From Thermoplasmata archaeon (lineage in GTDB: Archaea > Thermoplasmatota > Thermoplasmata > Thermoplasmatales > Thermoplasmataceae): a stretch of DNA of 22,831 nucleotides. The DNA is taken from contig JAJZXT010000082.1 of NCBI GenBank assembly GCA_021806355.1, positions 1 through 22,831 on the forward strand. The letters are read 5' to 3'. Below, in pieces: positions 1-7,865 of this stretch (position 1 is its first letter; each line of letters opens with the position of its first letter). The notes under the pieces were generated by a model, which searched no databases, was not told where the DNA came from, and was given only the letters and a program-made list of their open reading frames with translations. The translations under genes were made by a program, and so were the position numbers.

Positions 1-168
1 TGTGGAAATCGATACCTCCGTAACCAACCTACCCAGAGGCAGGGGGCAACTCCTGGGGTGGAATTGGGATCGAGTATGGTCTGTGAAGCAGGAAGCCCAT
101 GTTCTTTAGACGTGGGAGGAAGTCACTCTATTAGAAAGGCGTTTTGTTTGGGAACAGAAGTCATCTAA
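1..168 (+). pseudogene. C-terminal tail of a TnpB-type transposase (fragment A)
   Basis: The frame is open from the window edge to a TAA at 166-168. It contains GVELGSSMVCEAGSP, which resembles the low-complexity tail that follows the zinc ribbon in many archaeal IS200/IS605-type TnpB proteins, where the coding end overlaps the right-end hairpin of the element. No catalytic part is in the window, so it is either the end of a gene that starts upstream or a remnant. The last dozen or so codons (after the hairpin at 96-116) probably read into flanking DNA. Family assignment rests on the tail and on the hairpin placed over it, and is an inference. Confidence 0.5.
90..126 (+). mobile_element. IS200/IS605-type right-end hairpin A
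   Basis: CCCATG (96-101) and CGTGGG (111-116) form a six-pair stem with one G-T pair, followed by GGAGGAAGTCAC ending at 126. This layout, a hairpin overlapping the tnpB end followed by a short conserved terminus, is typical of IS200/IS605 right ends, which in TnpB systems also form the 3' scaffold of the guide (omega) RNA. The exact element boundary is inferred. Confidence 0.5.
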
Positions 169-372
169 CTTCCCAAGGAGACCCCATGCGTTACAGTAGA
201 TCCAAAGAATACAAGCAGGGAATGTCCCAAATGCCATACCATTGATAAAAAGAACCGGCCAAACAGAGATAAATTCAAATGTATTCAGTGTGGATATGGT
301 GGTGAGGCAGACTATATTGCCACACTCAATATAAAAAATAGGGCTGCAGTCAACCAGCCTACTGTAGCCTAA
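169..372 (+). pseudogene. TnpB zinc-ribbon C-terminal fragment (fragment B)
   Basis: This fragment encodes the OrfB zinc ribbon: VDPKNTSRECPKCHTIDKK, then CIQCGY, then EADYIATLNIKNRA with the RuvC-III aspartate region (here EADYIA), ending at TAA 370-372. All four zinc-ligand cysteines are present in two CxxC pairs. Everything upstream, including RuvC-I and RuvC-II, is missing, and fragment A ends only one codon earlier in the same frame, so this is a broken remnant and not a functional nuclease. The family is TnpB of IS200/IS605 or IS1341-type elements. It is followed directly by its own right-end hairpin. Confidence 0.75.
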
Positions 373-378
373 TAAGAG

Positions 379-1224
379 TTACAAGCTCCTTCCGTTAGGA
401 GGGGTAGTTGACGCTACACTTTCCATAAGGTTTCTAAGCCATGGCAATACCTCCCGGAAGAAACTTGGTCCATGGTGTGCAAAGAAGTCCAGCTTCCCGG
501 GTGTGGTAAATATCATGTCTTCTTTCATAAATGTTGATGTTTCGTAACCCCTCCCAGAAAAGAGTTTCCTTGCCTCATGCTTAGAGGAACCCCTATACAT
601 TTTCCCTTCATAGATAAGAATTTCAGGATCAAATTCTATGATATCTGCATCTCTCGGCGTGATCCACTCCCTTTGAACATTTTCGTAAGGCTGCTTAATG
701 CCAAAAAGTGAAAGCGTATCAGCTATGTAACTTTGTGATCCGAAGGTTACGGGACCTCCAAGATCTATCTCAAGATATCCCCGGATATCGAATCTTTTAA
801 TATTGGAAATTGCCCTTGTCATTTCATATTCAAGTTCTTTTGCCCTTTCCTGGTGGGATGTGACTATACCGACCTCCTTGATCAATTCAAGTATTCCAAA
901 CATTGTTGTTGGCAGTTTGAAAAGGAACGCGTTGTAATGTTCCCTAATCTTCTTGTATAGGGGTTCGGAATATCCACTCATCATAAGCACGATATCCGGC
1001 TTCATTTCATCGAGGACCTCAAGTTTCGCAGTTCCATAGCTCCCAACCTTTCTGATTTGGTCTGTTTCTGCAGGCCTTTTACAGAATGCACTAATCCCAA
1101 CCAAATTGCTTCCTATGCCTATTTCAAAGAGTATCTCTGTAACAGAGGGAGACAGCGATACTATTCTTCCAAGGTTTTCATTAATCTGAACTATATTGCC
1201 TAATGCGTCCCTGAATTCTGACAT
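379..1224 (-). CDS. BtuF/FecB-like helical-backbone substrate-binding protein without signal peptide
   Basis: 281 aa. The opening FRDALGNIVQI and GRIVSLSPSVTEILFEIG are typical of the periplasmic-binding fold 2 family that binds cobalamin, siderophores or heme for ABC importers; KPDIVLMMSGYSE and FDPEILIYEG fit the two lobes. The family normally carries an N-terminal signal peptide or lipobox. Here the protein starts directly with the first lobe, so it may act in the cytoplasm, or the signal may have been lost. The last ten or so residues (STTPPNGRSL) are encoded by the right end of a TnpB element, so the natural C-terminus seems to have been replaced. It lies 50 bp downstream of the MFS gene on the same strand and may be co-transcribed. 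The ligand cannot be told from the sequence. Confidence 0.75.
   Translation of the reverse strand: MSEFRDALGNIVQINENLGRIVSLSPSVTEILFEIGIGSNLVGISAFCKRPAETDQIRKVGSYGTAKLEVLDEMKPDIVLMMSGYSEPLYKKIREHYNAFLFKLPTTMFGILELIKEVGIVTSHQERAKELEYEMTRAISNIKRFDIRGYLEIDLGGPVTFGSQSYIADTLSLFGIKQPYENVQREWITPRDADIIEFDPEILIYEGKMYRGSSKHEARKLFSGRGYETSTFMKEDMIFTTPGKLDFFAHHGPSFFREVLPWLRNLMESVASTTPPNGRSL
383..412 (+). mobile_element. IS200/IS605-type right-end hairpin B
   Basis: CTCCT (386-390) and AGGAG (397-401) form a stem around the loop TCCGTT, followed by GGGTAGTTGAC ending near 412. It starts about ten bases after the stop of TnpB fragment B, the normal place for an IS200/IS605 right end and omega-RNA scaffold. 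It also encodes the last codons of the opposite-strand gene at 379-1224. Confidence 0.55.
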
Positions 1225-1274
1225 TTAAGGTTCATCCATCCATCATAGATCACTATTTCTATTGGGAATTGTTT

Positions 1275-2495
1275 TTACACATCACTTTCATGCTTGACTT
1301 TCTTTGAGTAAGAGGGAATAAGGAAAGCTATTACGATGGAAGCGAGGAGGAACAAGGAAAATTCAGCAAAAATGGTGTGGAGATTTTGGCGTAAAATTTC
1401 ATAAAACAGCAAAAACACTGCCAGCCCAGCACCTCCCCCCACAGTATTTCCCAGTCCCCACGCAATGGTGTTGGCTCTTGCTGAGACAGAAGATGGAACA
1501 TTCTGGCTGATAAATCCGAGCAATGTCGGGAATCCAGTATAGGCTGCAAAGGCATAAATAGAATATATCGCCAAGTCAATATAATAAAGATTCGTTGAAA
1601 GGAATGTAATGAATGTAACAAAAGAGATCACTCCTGTCAATACGACTGTATAAAAACCTCCTTTTTTCCTGGTTAAATAACCAAAGAAGGGTTGCCCAAT
1701 GACTGGTGTTATCAAGCTCACTCCCAGGAATATAAACGTCAGTGCGCTGCTGTTTCCATCGATTGAGTTCAGATACTTGAAAATATAGGTGGAAATACTG
1801 ACAAGAAACATGGATCTTAAGAAGAATGATGATGTCAGGATTCCGATAAATCCCCACACAGCACTATTCCCTTCGAGTTGATCCTTCATAGTTGCAGTCT
1901 TTGATGGCACCTTTTTTATTGGTTTTCTTATCTTATGAGTTCCTGAATATATTATGCCTGAAAGAACGAGAAATATAGTGGCGTATAAAGCAGTTCCGTG
2001 GAATCTTCCTGTAGAAAGGACAAGTGCTCCAAAAACGAGAATGAGCAAGCTTCTTCCCAAGCTTCCGAAGGAACCATTTATACCAAGATAATCGGACATA
2101 TCCCGGCCAGGTTTAGAGAATCTTATGATGTTTGCTCCTATCGGGTGGTAAAACGCCTGTCCAATCCCAAGAACAATGGCTCCAATAGCGATAAAATAAT
2201 ATTCTCCGTATGTGGAATAAAAAGGAAGGGAAAGTAAAAACACTGAAATTCCCATTATTAAGATTCCACCAGACATTAGTTCAGGATCCCGATTTAACCT
2301 GTCTGAAATCTTGCCCACGTACAGGGCGAAAACGCCGCCAAGAAATGTGTAGGCAACTGCAAGAGTTCCCGTGTAATATATTGGGATTCCGATATCAGAA
2401 TAAAATACAATAAGTGCTGAGTAAAGGAGAAATGTTCCGTCATTGGCAAAGTGCCCTAACGAAGTGAAGACGAGTGCCTTGACCTCACTTTTCAT
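1275..2495 (-). CDS. Major facilitator superfamily transporter
   Basis: 406 aa from the preferred start, with about twelve hydrophobic segments. GKISDRLNRD is the MFS motif A between TM2 and TM3. HFANDGTFLLYSALIVFY in TM1 and GQAFYHPIGANIIRFSKPGR in the fourth segment resemble the fosmidomycin-resistance-like branch of MFS permeases, but the substrate is not known. An ATG at 2510 would add five residues (MPSQT). I prefer the ATG at 2495 because the TATA element at 2516-2524 is then about 25 nt upstream, as for a leaderless archaeal transcript. It is followed by the BtuF-like gene on the same strand and is divergent from the rhodanese operon. Confidence 0.85.
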   Translation of the reverse strand: MKSEVKALVFTSLGHFANDGTFLLYSALIVFYSDIGIPIYYTGTLAVAYTFLGGVFALYVGKISDRLNRDPELMSGGILIMGISVFLLSLPFYSTYGEYYFIAIGAIVLGIGQAFYHPIGANIIRFSKPGRDMSDYLGINGSFGSLGRSLLILVFGALVLSTGRFHGTALYATIFLVLSGIIYSGTHKIRKPIKKVPSKTATMKDQLEGNSAVWGFIGILTSSFFLRSMFLVSISTYIFKYLNSIDGNSSALTFIFLGVSLITPVIGQPFFGYLTRKKGGFYTVVLTGVISFVTFITFLSTNLYYIDLAIYSIYAFAAYTGFPTLLGFISQNVPSSVSARANTIAWGLGNTVGGGAGLAVFLLFYEILRQNLHTIFAEFSLFLLASIVIAFLIPSYSKKVKHESDV

Positions 2496-2515
2496 TGTTT
2501 GTGATGGCATTCGAG

Positions 2516-2524
2516 TATATATTT
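2516..2524 (-). promoter_or_regulatory. TATA element of the MFS gene
   Basis: On the minus strand this reads AAATATATA, centred about 25 nt upstream of the ATG at 2495. That spacing is expected for a leaderless archaeal mRNA and helps decide the start codon. Confidence 0.45.
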
Positions 2525-2600
2525 GATCTTTAATTGAGGCACTGACAAAAATTATTCTTGAATGAAGTTATATTCGGGGTGCTCCTACAATGTGAAGAAA

Positions 2601-2924
2601 ATGGAAAAGAAAACAATCACTCCTAAACAACTGAAAGAGATGATAGATTCAAGCTCAGGTGTTATTATAATCGATTCAAGGTCTCCTGAAGAATTCTACG
2701 GTGAACTGGGGCATATAAACAATTCAATTAATTTGTCATTGGCAGATATGATTGAAAGGGCAGATTGGTTCGAAAAACAGGAAGTTCCAGTTTGCATCAT
2801 TTGCAATAGTGGAGGGAAAAGTCTGAGAGAAGCTGCTGCTCTTAGGAAAGGAATAAAAAATTCGGTATACAGTGTAAGCGGTGGCATCATAGGATGGCAT
2901 CTGGAGGATTTTGAAGTTGTATGA
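2601..2924 (+). CDS. Single-domain rhodanese-like sulfurtransferase
   Basis: 107 aa from the ATG at 2601; an ATG at 2562 would add 13 residues unlike the family. One rhodanese domain: ITPKQLKEMI, then VIIIDSRSPEEFYGELGHI (CH2A-like motif) and the active-site loop CNSGGKS with the presumed catalytic Cys68; a second cysteine, Cys65, lies three residues before it. Such proteins carry persulfide sulfur to acceptors. The six-residue active-site loop fits sulfurtransferases better than Cdc25-type phosphatases. A TATA-like stretch at 2567-2575 is about 30 nt upstream of 2601. Its stop codon overlaps the ATG of the glycerate kinase gene (ATGA), so the two are translationally coupled, although no functional link is obvious. 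Confidence 0.85.
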   Translation: MEKKTITPKQLKEMIDSSSGVIIIDSRSPEEFYGELGHINNSINLSLADMIERADWFEKQEVPVCIICNSGGKSLREAAALRKGIKNSVYSVSGGIIGWHLEDFEVV

Positions 2925-4207
2925 TACTCCCAAAAATTGACGATGAATGTAAATCCATAGATAAAGAAAGAGCAGATAAAATTGCTGGATTTCTTGCAGG
3001 GGTGTTAACAGCAACCGCTCCAGGGCACTTGGTCGAGAAATGCCTTGAGAATAACGATTTCGGCCCAAAGGAAACGGTTATCTTTTCACTAGGCAAGGCA
3101 GCAATATCAATGGCTAATGGAATAGAAGACACAAAATATATAGATTCTCCACTGAAAATCATTCTTTCTCCCTATGAATGCAATGGTGCACTTGATGGTT
3201 TTAAAAAATTTGTTGGAAACCACCCAATTCCACTGGGCGATTCTTACACTTCGAGTATAGCAATAATCAAAATGCTGCAGAATGCAGGTCTGAAAAATAT
3301 AATTGTTCTCTTATCAGGAGGTGCTTCAGCATTGTTTGAAATACCGGAACAGTCCATAGGAGAGGAGAACTTTTCACGCATAACTAAGTGTCTTTTAGAC
3401 GCCGGAACGGATATAGAGACGTTAAATGGGATAAGATGCGGGTTATCATCCATAAAATGCGGAAAGATTGTTCCACAATTGCCGTTTACAAATTACAGAA
3501 TTTTGTTGATATCGGATGTTCCACAGGACAGATTGTACCTTATCGGTTCCAACCCATTTGCCTATCACAAATTCGTGTTGCCTGCACCTAAAAATAAATG
3601 CCTGGGGGAGGGAGTAAAATTGAATGCACCTATTTTCAAAAGCAAAGACGGCCCAAATATTCAGTCGGATATTATTCTGAGTGGAGGCATTTTCGTCGAA
3701 TCACTGGAACACATAATGCGGAAAGACCCACAAATTGTGAATATTATCAATTTTAATAATATTTTATCTGGAGACATAAAGGATATTGCAAAGCTGATCC
3801 CATCAAAACTTCGTGCTGAATATTCCCTAAAAAGAGAAGGATTCTGGTTTCTAGGTCATGGGGAATCAACTGCAAAAGTTATTGGAGGAGGAAAGGGCGG
3901 TAGAAATACAGAATTATCATTAAGAATGATGATAGAGATGAGTAAAGATGAGATTTTCTCCTTTATGTCAGTGGCTACCGATGGTGATGATGGAAACAGT
4001 GGACTTATGGGAATCATTGTCGATAATAATTTGAAAAGAGAAACAATAGATGAGAATCTGGACATTTATTTGAAAAACAGTGATTCAGCGGGGTTTGGGG
4101 AGAAATATTCTGTTCAGATAAAAACCGGACCAACCGAAAACAATGTCTCAGATATTATAATCGGATATTATGGAGGGTATGATGAAAGTTCTGTTAGGAA
4201 AAAATAA
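2921..4207 (+). CDS. gck: Glycerate 2-kinase (MOFRL family)
   Basis: 428 aa, normal for the family. LSGGASALFE (131-140) is the nucleotide/glycerate loop of the DUF4147 N-terminal domain. GLSSIKCGKI corresponds to the usual HLSxIKGG segment, with C replacing one G. ATDGDDGNSGLMG (352-364) is the signature of the C-terminal MOFRL domain. The enzyme phosphorylates D-glycerate with ATP; archaeal members yield 2-phosphoglycerate and close the non-phosphorylative Entner-Doudoroff route used by Thermoplasmatales for glucose. It starts inside the stop codon of the rhodanese gene and its end overlaps the trmI start, so it is the middle gene of a three-gene operon. The isomer specificity is taken from the archaeal family, not read from residues. 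Confidence 0.88.
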   Translation: MILPKIDDECKSIDKERADKIAGFLAGVLTATAPGHLVEKCLENNDFGPKETVIFSLGKAAISMANGIEDTKYIDSPLKIILSPYECNGALDGFKKFVGNHPIPLGDSYTSSIAIIKMLQNAGLKNIIVLLSGGASALFEIPEQSIGEENFSRITKCLLDAGTDIETLNGIRCGLSSIKCGKIVPQLPFTNYRILLISDVPQDRLYLIGSNPFAYHKFVLPAPKNKCLGEGVKLNAPIFKSKDGPNIQSDIILSGGIFVESLEHIMRKDPQIVNIINFNNILSGDIKDIAKLIPSKLRAEYSLKREGFWFLGHGESTAKVIGGGKGGRNTELSLRMMIEMSKDEIFSFMSVATDGDDGNSGLMGIIVDNNLKRETIDENLDIYLKNSDSAGFGEKYSVQIKTGPTENNVSDIIIGYYGGYDESSVRKK

Positions 4208-4943
4208 GGGAGGGTATATCGACGACCAAAAGAATCTCATATTTTTGGGAAAAGAGGAGTTCCAGATTCCATTCAATATTTCCCTGAGAAATGGGGATAT
4301 CATAAAGTTAAAGGGGTTTAATTATATAGTTTCAAGTGGTGTGCCATATGATTTTAATTCGGTCGGAATCAGAGGGGCACAGATCATAAACTCTAAAGAT
4401 TCATCCAGCATAATTTCTGCTTCTGGAATCGGGTATGGGTCAATTGTTCTTGAATCCGGGATAGGTTCTGGCGCACTCACAACACAAATAGGAAAAGCTA
4501 TAGGGAAAGAAGGAACAATAGTAGGAATTGACCGTGACAGGAATACGGAGATGATTGTCCGGAAGAATTTCAAAATATTTAATGTGGACGCAAACCTGGA
4601 ATTTCACTGCACAGACATCAACGATTATGATTTTGATTCGGAAAAAAGAGTTTTTGATGCGGTGTTTTTAGATATTCCAGATCCCTGGAGATGTTTACGA
4701 AATATAATTGGAACAGTTAAATTTGGATCGAGAATTATTACCTATTTGCCCAATTACGATCAGGTTGAGAACACAGTTCTTGAAATGGAGAATCTCGGAT
4801 TATATGTGCTGGAAACCTTTGAACTAATAAAGAGGAATCTCCTTGTGAGAAAAGATGCCACCAGGCCAGATAGTGAAGGAATAATGCACACAGCTTTCAT
4901 AACAATAGCAATTAAGAAGACGTCCCAGACAATCCAGATTTAA
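4182..4943 (+). CDS. trmI: tRNA (adenine-N1)-methyltransferase TrmI
   Basis: 253 aa. An N-terminal beta-rich domain is followed by a Rossmann methyltransferase: LESGIGSGALTTQIGKAIG (SAM motif I), GTIVGIDRDRN (motif II acidic residue), FDAVFLDIPDPWRCL (motif IV with the DxPxPW signature of m1A methyltransferases) and TYLPNYDQVENT (motif V region). It makes m1A57/58 in the T-loop of tRNAs. ATG codons occur at 4170, 4179 and 4182; I chose 4182 because GGAGGG at 4172-4177 is then a well-spaced ribosome site. It overlaps the end of the glycerate kinase gene, in a different frame, by 26 nt. About 40 bases after its stop begins the non-coding stretch before tRNA-Tyr. Confidence 0.9.
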   Translation: MKVLLGKNKGGYIDDQKNLIFLGKEEFQIPFNISLRNGDIIKLKGFNYIVSSGVPYDFNSVGIRGAQIINSKDSSSIISASGIGYGSIVLESGIGSGALTTQIGKAIGKEGTIVGIDRDRNTEMIVRKNFKIFNVDANLEFHCTDINDYDFDSEKRVFDAVFLDIPDPWRCLRNIIGTVKFGSRIITYLPNYDQVENTVLEMENLGLYVLETFELIKRNLLVRKDATRPDSEGIMHTAFITIAIKKTSQTIQI

Positions 4944-5085
4944 CAAGTCTTGGAAATAAAGCACCAGTTCGATGCATGCAACTGAAGCGCTTGCAGGTTT
5001 CTATTTTTTTAGAACAAACCATCCTGCCCCAAGATTATAATCCTTTGCGTTCGATGCAACTATTGTAGTAAACTTCTATTACTTC

Positions 5086-5109
5086 TTAGATGTTCATATG
5101 GACATCTAA
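5086..5109. other. Ten-pair hairpin just beyond the 3' end of tRNA-Tyr
   Basis: TTAGATGTTC and GGACATCTAA pair around ATAT with one T-G pair. The hairpin lies 9 nt beyond the 3' end of tRNA-Tyr on the minus strand. There is no T-run after it, so it is not a clear terminator; it could guide tRNA 3' processing or be an operator. Function unknown. Confidence 0.4.
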
Positions 5110-5118
5110 AGCAAATCA

Positions 5119-5218
5119 TCCCGGCTTCCGGATTCGAACCAGAGACCTGCGGATTACGGCGGTTTCACCCCGTGATTCCCTCTACAGTCCGCCGCTCTAC
5201 CAACTGAGCTAAGCCGGG
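5119..5218 (-). tRNA. tRNA-Tyr(GTA) with a 27-nt intron
   Basis: On the minus strand the acceptor CCCGGCT pairs with AGCCGGG, followed by discriminator A at 5119. The D-arm (GCTC...GAGC), anticodon stem GCGGA/TCCGC and T-arm TCTGG-TTCGAAT-CCGGA are all complete. The anticodon GTA gives tyrosine. The mature RNA is 73 nt only if 27 nt (5155-5181) are removed after position 37, giving the loop CTGTAGA. Position 37/38 is the standard archaeal site cut by the splicing endonuclease at a bulge-helix-bulge. CCA is not encoded. The 5'-CCC-G start, without the C1-G72 variants of bacteria, is consistent with archaeal tRNA-Tyr. Confidence 0.96.
5155..5181 (-). other. Intron of tRNA-Tyr (37/38)
   Basis: A 27-nt insertion between nucleotides 37 and 38. 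Its ACGG and CCGT segments can pair and, together with the extended anticodon stem, would form the bulge-helix-bulge recognised by the archaeal splicing endonuclease. Confidence 0.85.
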
Positions 5219-5352
5219 TTATGGCACATACTGTTCCAGATTAAAAATCTTTTTCAACTTGATACACTTGAATCAGCGTATCGGGGTCAATGACGCAATC
5301 GCTATTTTTCAATTTATTATAGGCTTTATGACTCTCCGTGGAACAAAATAAA

Positions 5353-5823
5353 TTATTTTGTTTGGGAATGTTCAAGTTTCCCTCCATCTTCCAATTTCCA
5401 TTTGCAATAGGCATAAAGGGCATCATATAGCGGAAATTGTAATTTCATATTTTCATAATCATCCTTAGCGATCATCCTAAATCCTAAAGCCGCAGCTTCC
5501 AACCCCGGACCCTCTGCCTTTGAATCGGGAGGTTCGGCATCAGCCGATCTTACGATTTTTGCAAATTCAAGAAGTGCAGGATCTTTAAGTCTATGTTTTC
5601 TTATTACCGCATCAAAACTGACATATTCATAGCCATTTTCTTTATAATGATGCAATTCCGCACCTGGGACATCGAATGGAATCGCATTTTGTTCAACTGC
5701 AACTTTCATTACCTCGTTGGCAGGAACAAACAAGAACTCAGGATTTTTGTCTACGAATCTGGTTATTAACCACGGACATGCAATTCTGTCAACCTTAGCT
5801 TTTTCTCTGGTAATCCATTTCAT
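5353..5823 (-). CDS. ChrB C-terminal domain (chromate-resistance-associated) protein
   Basis: 156 aa, the whole protein being one domain. KVDRIACPWLITRFVDK and EFLFVPANEV are the hallmark opening of the ChrB C-terminal family; GAELHHY and VRSADAEPPDSK follow in the usual order. In bacteria this domain is linked to chromate sensing/resistance beside the transporter ChrA, and it also occurs as stand-alone proteins of unproven biochemical role. No ChrA and no N-terminal regulatory domain are seen here. The ATG at 5823 has TATATATT at 5845-5852, about 25 nt upstream, consistent with a leaderless, monocistronic transcript. The role in chromate response is a family inference only. Confidence 0.8.
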   Translation of the reverse strand: MKWITREKAKVDRIACPWLITRFVDKNPEFLFVPANEVMKVAVEQNAIPFDVPGAELHHYKENGYEYVSFDAVIRKHRLKDPALLEFAKIVRSADAEPPDSKAEGPGLEAAALGFRMIAKDDYENMKLQFPLYDALYAYCKWKLEDGGKLEHSQTK

Positions 5824-5844
5824 AAATGCCTATGCTAAGTCAAC

Positions 5845-5852
5845 TATATATT
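5845..5852 (-). promoter_or_regulatory. TATA element of the ChrB-like gene
   Basis: AATATATA on the minus strand, 22-29 nt upstream of the ATG at 5823, the spacing of archaeal leaderless promoters. Confidence 0.45.
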
Positions 5853-5995
5853 CTATTCTCTTGGTTATTTTCATTGCATCATATCGCATTCAAGCTTAAG
5901 TTAATTGAATCTTATCAAGCTGGATTTCCATAACAAATCCAAATCATGGTAATTATTAATAAGAAAACTTACATAAAATGACATGTTAATGGTTG

Positions 5996-7801
5996 ATGAA
6001 GGAACTTCTGGAATTTGATCAGGTTGAAGTGAAAGGTTTTCCATTAATTAAAAACCATGGAATGATTGCCAATAACACTACTGCCGCTCTTGTTGCCGCT
6101 AACGGTAAGATATCCTGGGCGTGTCTTCCCATCTTTTCATCTCCTCCTGTTTTTGATTGTATACTTGACAGCAGGAAAGGAACATTTTTCCAGATATGTC
6201 CATCTGACAGCGCTAAAGTAATGGTAAATCAGACTTACATAGAAAAAACACCAATACTCAGAACATCTTTTTTTAGAGATAATAAAAAGATACTGGAAAT
6301 TACTGACTTCATTCCAGAAAGCAGTTATGAGAACATAAGATTTCCTGAGATCCACAGGATCGTAAATACTTTTGAAGAACCTGTTGAGGTACTTCTTAGA
6401 GTCTCAATTAGAAGTGATTATAATGAATTGGGAAGCGTGTCAGCAAAGAATGAAAATGGATTCATAATCTCCTGCAATGATAGGAATATAGGCTGCATCG
6501 GGTCAATCAAAATAGAAGCCAGCGAAAGCTGTGTTGACAAGGTATTTGCGATGGAGAAAGACTCGCAAGAAATCTTCGTCGTTGCCTATGGACTCAAAGA
6601 TATTCCCGATGTTTCTGATTTTAAGTCGGATGAACTTCTTCAAACGACAATTGATTTCTGGACATCTTGGTCAAATGAGTGCAAATACTCAGGCCAGTAT
6701 CTGGATCAGATAATGCGCTCAGCGCTGACTTTAAGGGGCCTTTTTTACGAACCAACGGGTCTCATGGTGGCTGCTCCAACAACAAGTCTTCCCGAGTGTG
6801 TAGGAGGAATGAGGAACTGGGATTACAGATTTTCATGGTTAAGGGATACCGCCTATGTGATAGAGGCTCTATCACTCCTTGGATATCACAGATACGCTAC
6901 TAAGTTTTTATATGATATGATGGAAATCATAGAAAAAGAAGGAAAAATCAGGACAATATACCCAATTAACCTAATGGATGATATCACGGAAAAAACGCTG
7001 GATTATGAGGGTTATCTTGGGTCAAAACCTGTAAGGATTGGAAACCTTGCCTCTAACCAGTTGCAGCTTGATGAATATGGCTCCATAATTAATGCGATTT
7101 ACCATCTATGCAACGCAGGTGGTTTAATTAATGCATTTCTAAGGAATTTTATAATCGAAACCACGGACAAAATCATTGAAAAATGGTCTGAACCTGATTC
7201 AAGCATCTGGGAATTCAGAACAGAGAAGCGCCACTACGTTTATTCGAAAGTTATGTGCTGGATGGGAATAGACAGGGCAATAAAGATAGGCAAAGCCCAG
7301 AACTTTTCATTCCCTTACGAAAAGTGGGAATCAGCAAGGGACCAGATTAAGCAGGATATTCTGAAAAATGGGTTTAACCAAAAATTGAATTCGTTTGTAC
7401 AGTATTATGGTTCCGAGGATGTCGATGCTTCCCTGCTGCGCATCCCAACTATCGGTTTCCTTGATGGCAATAATGAGATGATAACGGGAACGATCGCAAT
7501 GATTGAAAAAAAACTTATGCACAAGAATTTTCTATTTTCCAGATATCTCAATGATGACGGGATACCCTGCAAAGACAACCCTTTTCTTTTGCTATCATTT
7601 TGGTATGCAGAAGCCCTTATGGAAATTGGAAGAGTAGAGGATGCCAAATCTGTTTATGATACAATAATGGGTTTTTCCAATAATCTTGGATTGTTTTCCG
7701 AGGAGATCGATCTGGAAACAATGGATATGATAGGCAACTTTCCACAGGCGATAACACACATAGGCGTGATTAGGGTTGGCGTCAAATTGGGGAAGCTATG
7801 A
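5996..7801 (+). CDS. GH15 glycoside hydrolase (glucoamylase or trehalase)
   Basis: 601 aa. An N-terminal beta-sandwich domain (about 1-230) precedes an (alpha/alpha)6 barrel. GGMRNWDYRFSWLRDTAYV is the GH15 substrate-binding signature. The presumed general acid is Glu406 in SSIWEFR, and the general base lies in LFSEEIDLETM (Glu569 or Glu570), followed by GNFPQAITHIG, all in the conserved GH15 order. No signal peptide is seen, so it is probably cytoplasmic. GH15 members of Thermoplasma have been characterised as acid trehalases, so trehalose hydrolysis is as likely as alpha-glucan hydrolysis. A TTG at 5993 is directly upstream; the ATG at 5996 is preferred. It is a separate gene from the RAM-domain gene 64 bp downstream. 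Confidence 0.88.
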   Translation: MKELLEFDQVEVKGFPLIKNHGMIANNTTAALVAANGKISWACLPIFSSPPVFDCILDSRKGTFFQICPSDSAKVMVNQTYIEKTPILRTSFFRDNKKILEITDFIPESSYENIRFPEIHRIVNTFEEPVEVLLRVSIRSDYNELGSVSAKNENGFIISCNDRNIGCIGSIKIEASESCVDKVFAMEKDSQEIFVVAYGLKDIPDVSDFKSDELLQTTIDFWTSWSNECKYSGQYLDQIMRSALTLRGLFYEPTGLMVAAPTTSLPECVGGMRNWDYRFSWLRDTAYVIEALSLLGYHRYATKFLYDMMEIIEKEGKIRTIYPINLMDDITEKTLDYEGYLGSKPVRIGNLASNQLQLDEYGSIINAIYHLCNAGGLINAFLRNFIIETTDKIIEKWSEPDSSIWEFRTEKRHYVYSKVMCWMGIDRAIKIGKAQNFSFPYEKWESARDQIKQDILKNGFNQKLNSFVQYYGSEDVDASLLRIPTIGFLDGNNEMITGTIAMIEKKLMHKNFLFSRYLNDDGIPCKDNPFLLLSFWYAEALMEIGRVEDAKSVYDTIMGFSNNLGLFSEEIDLETMDMIGNFPQAITHIGVIRVGVKLGKL

Positions 7802-7865
7802 ACAAAAATAAAAAAGGTTATGACTCAGAGAATTATTTAGACTACCCGAATTAGTTGGTGAAGTT

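Noticed and set aside
4968..5061. Repeated GTTCGATGCA (near 4968 and 5049) next to tRNA-Tyr as a possible attachment site
   Set aside because: The repeats are short, do not match the tRNA 3' end and enclose no integrase or foreign-looking DNA.
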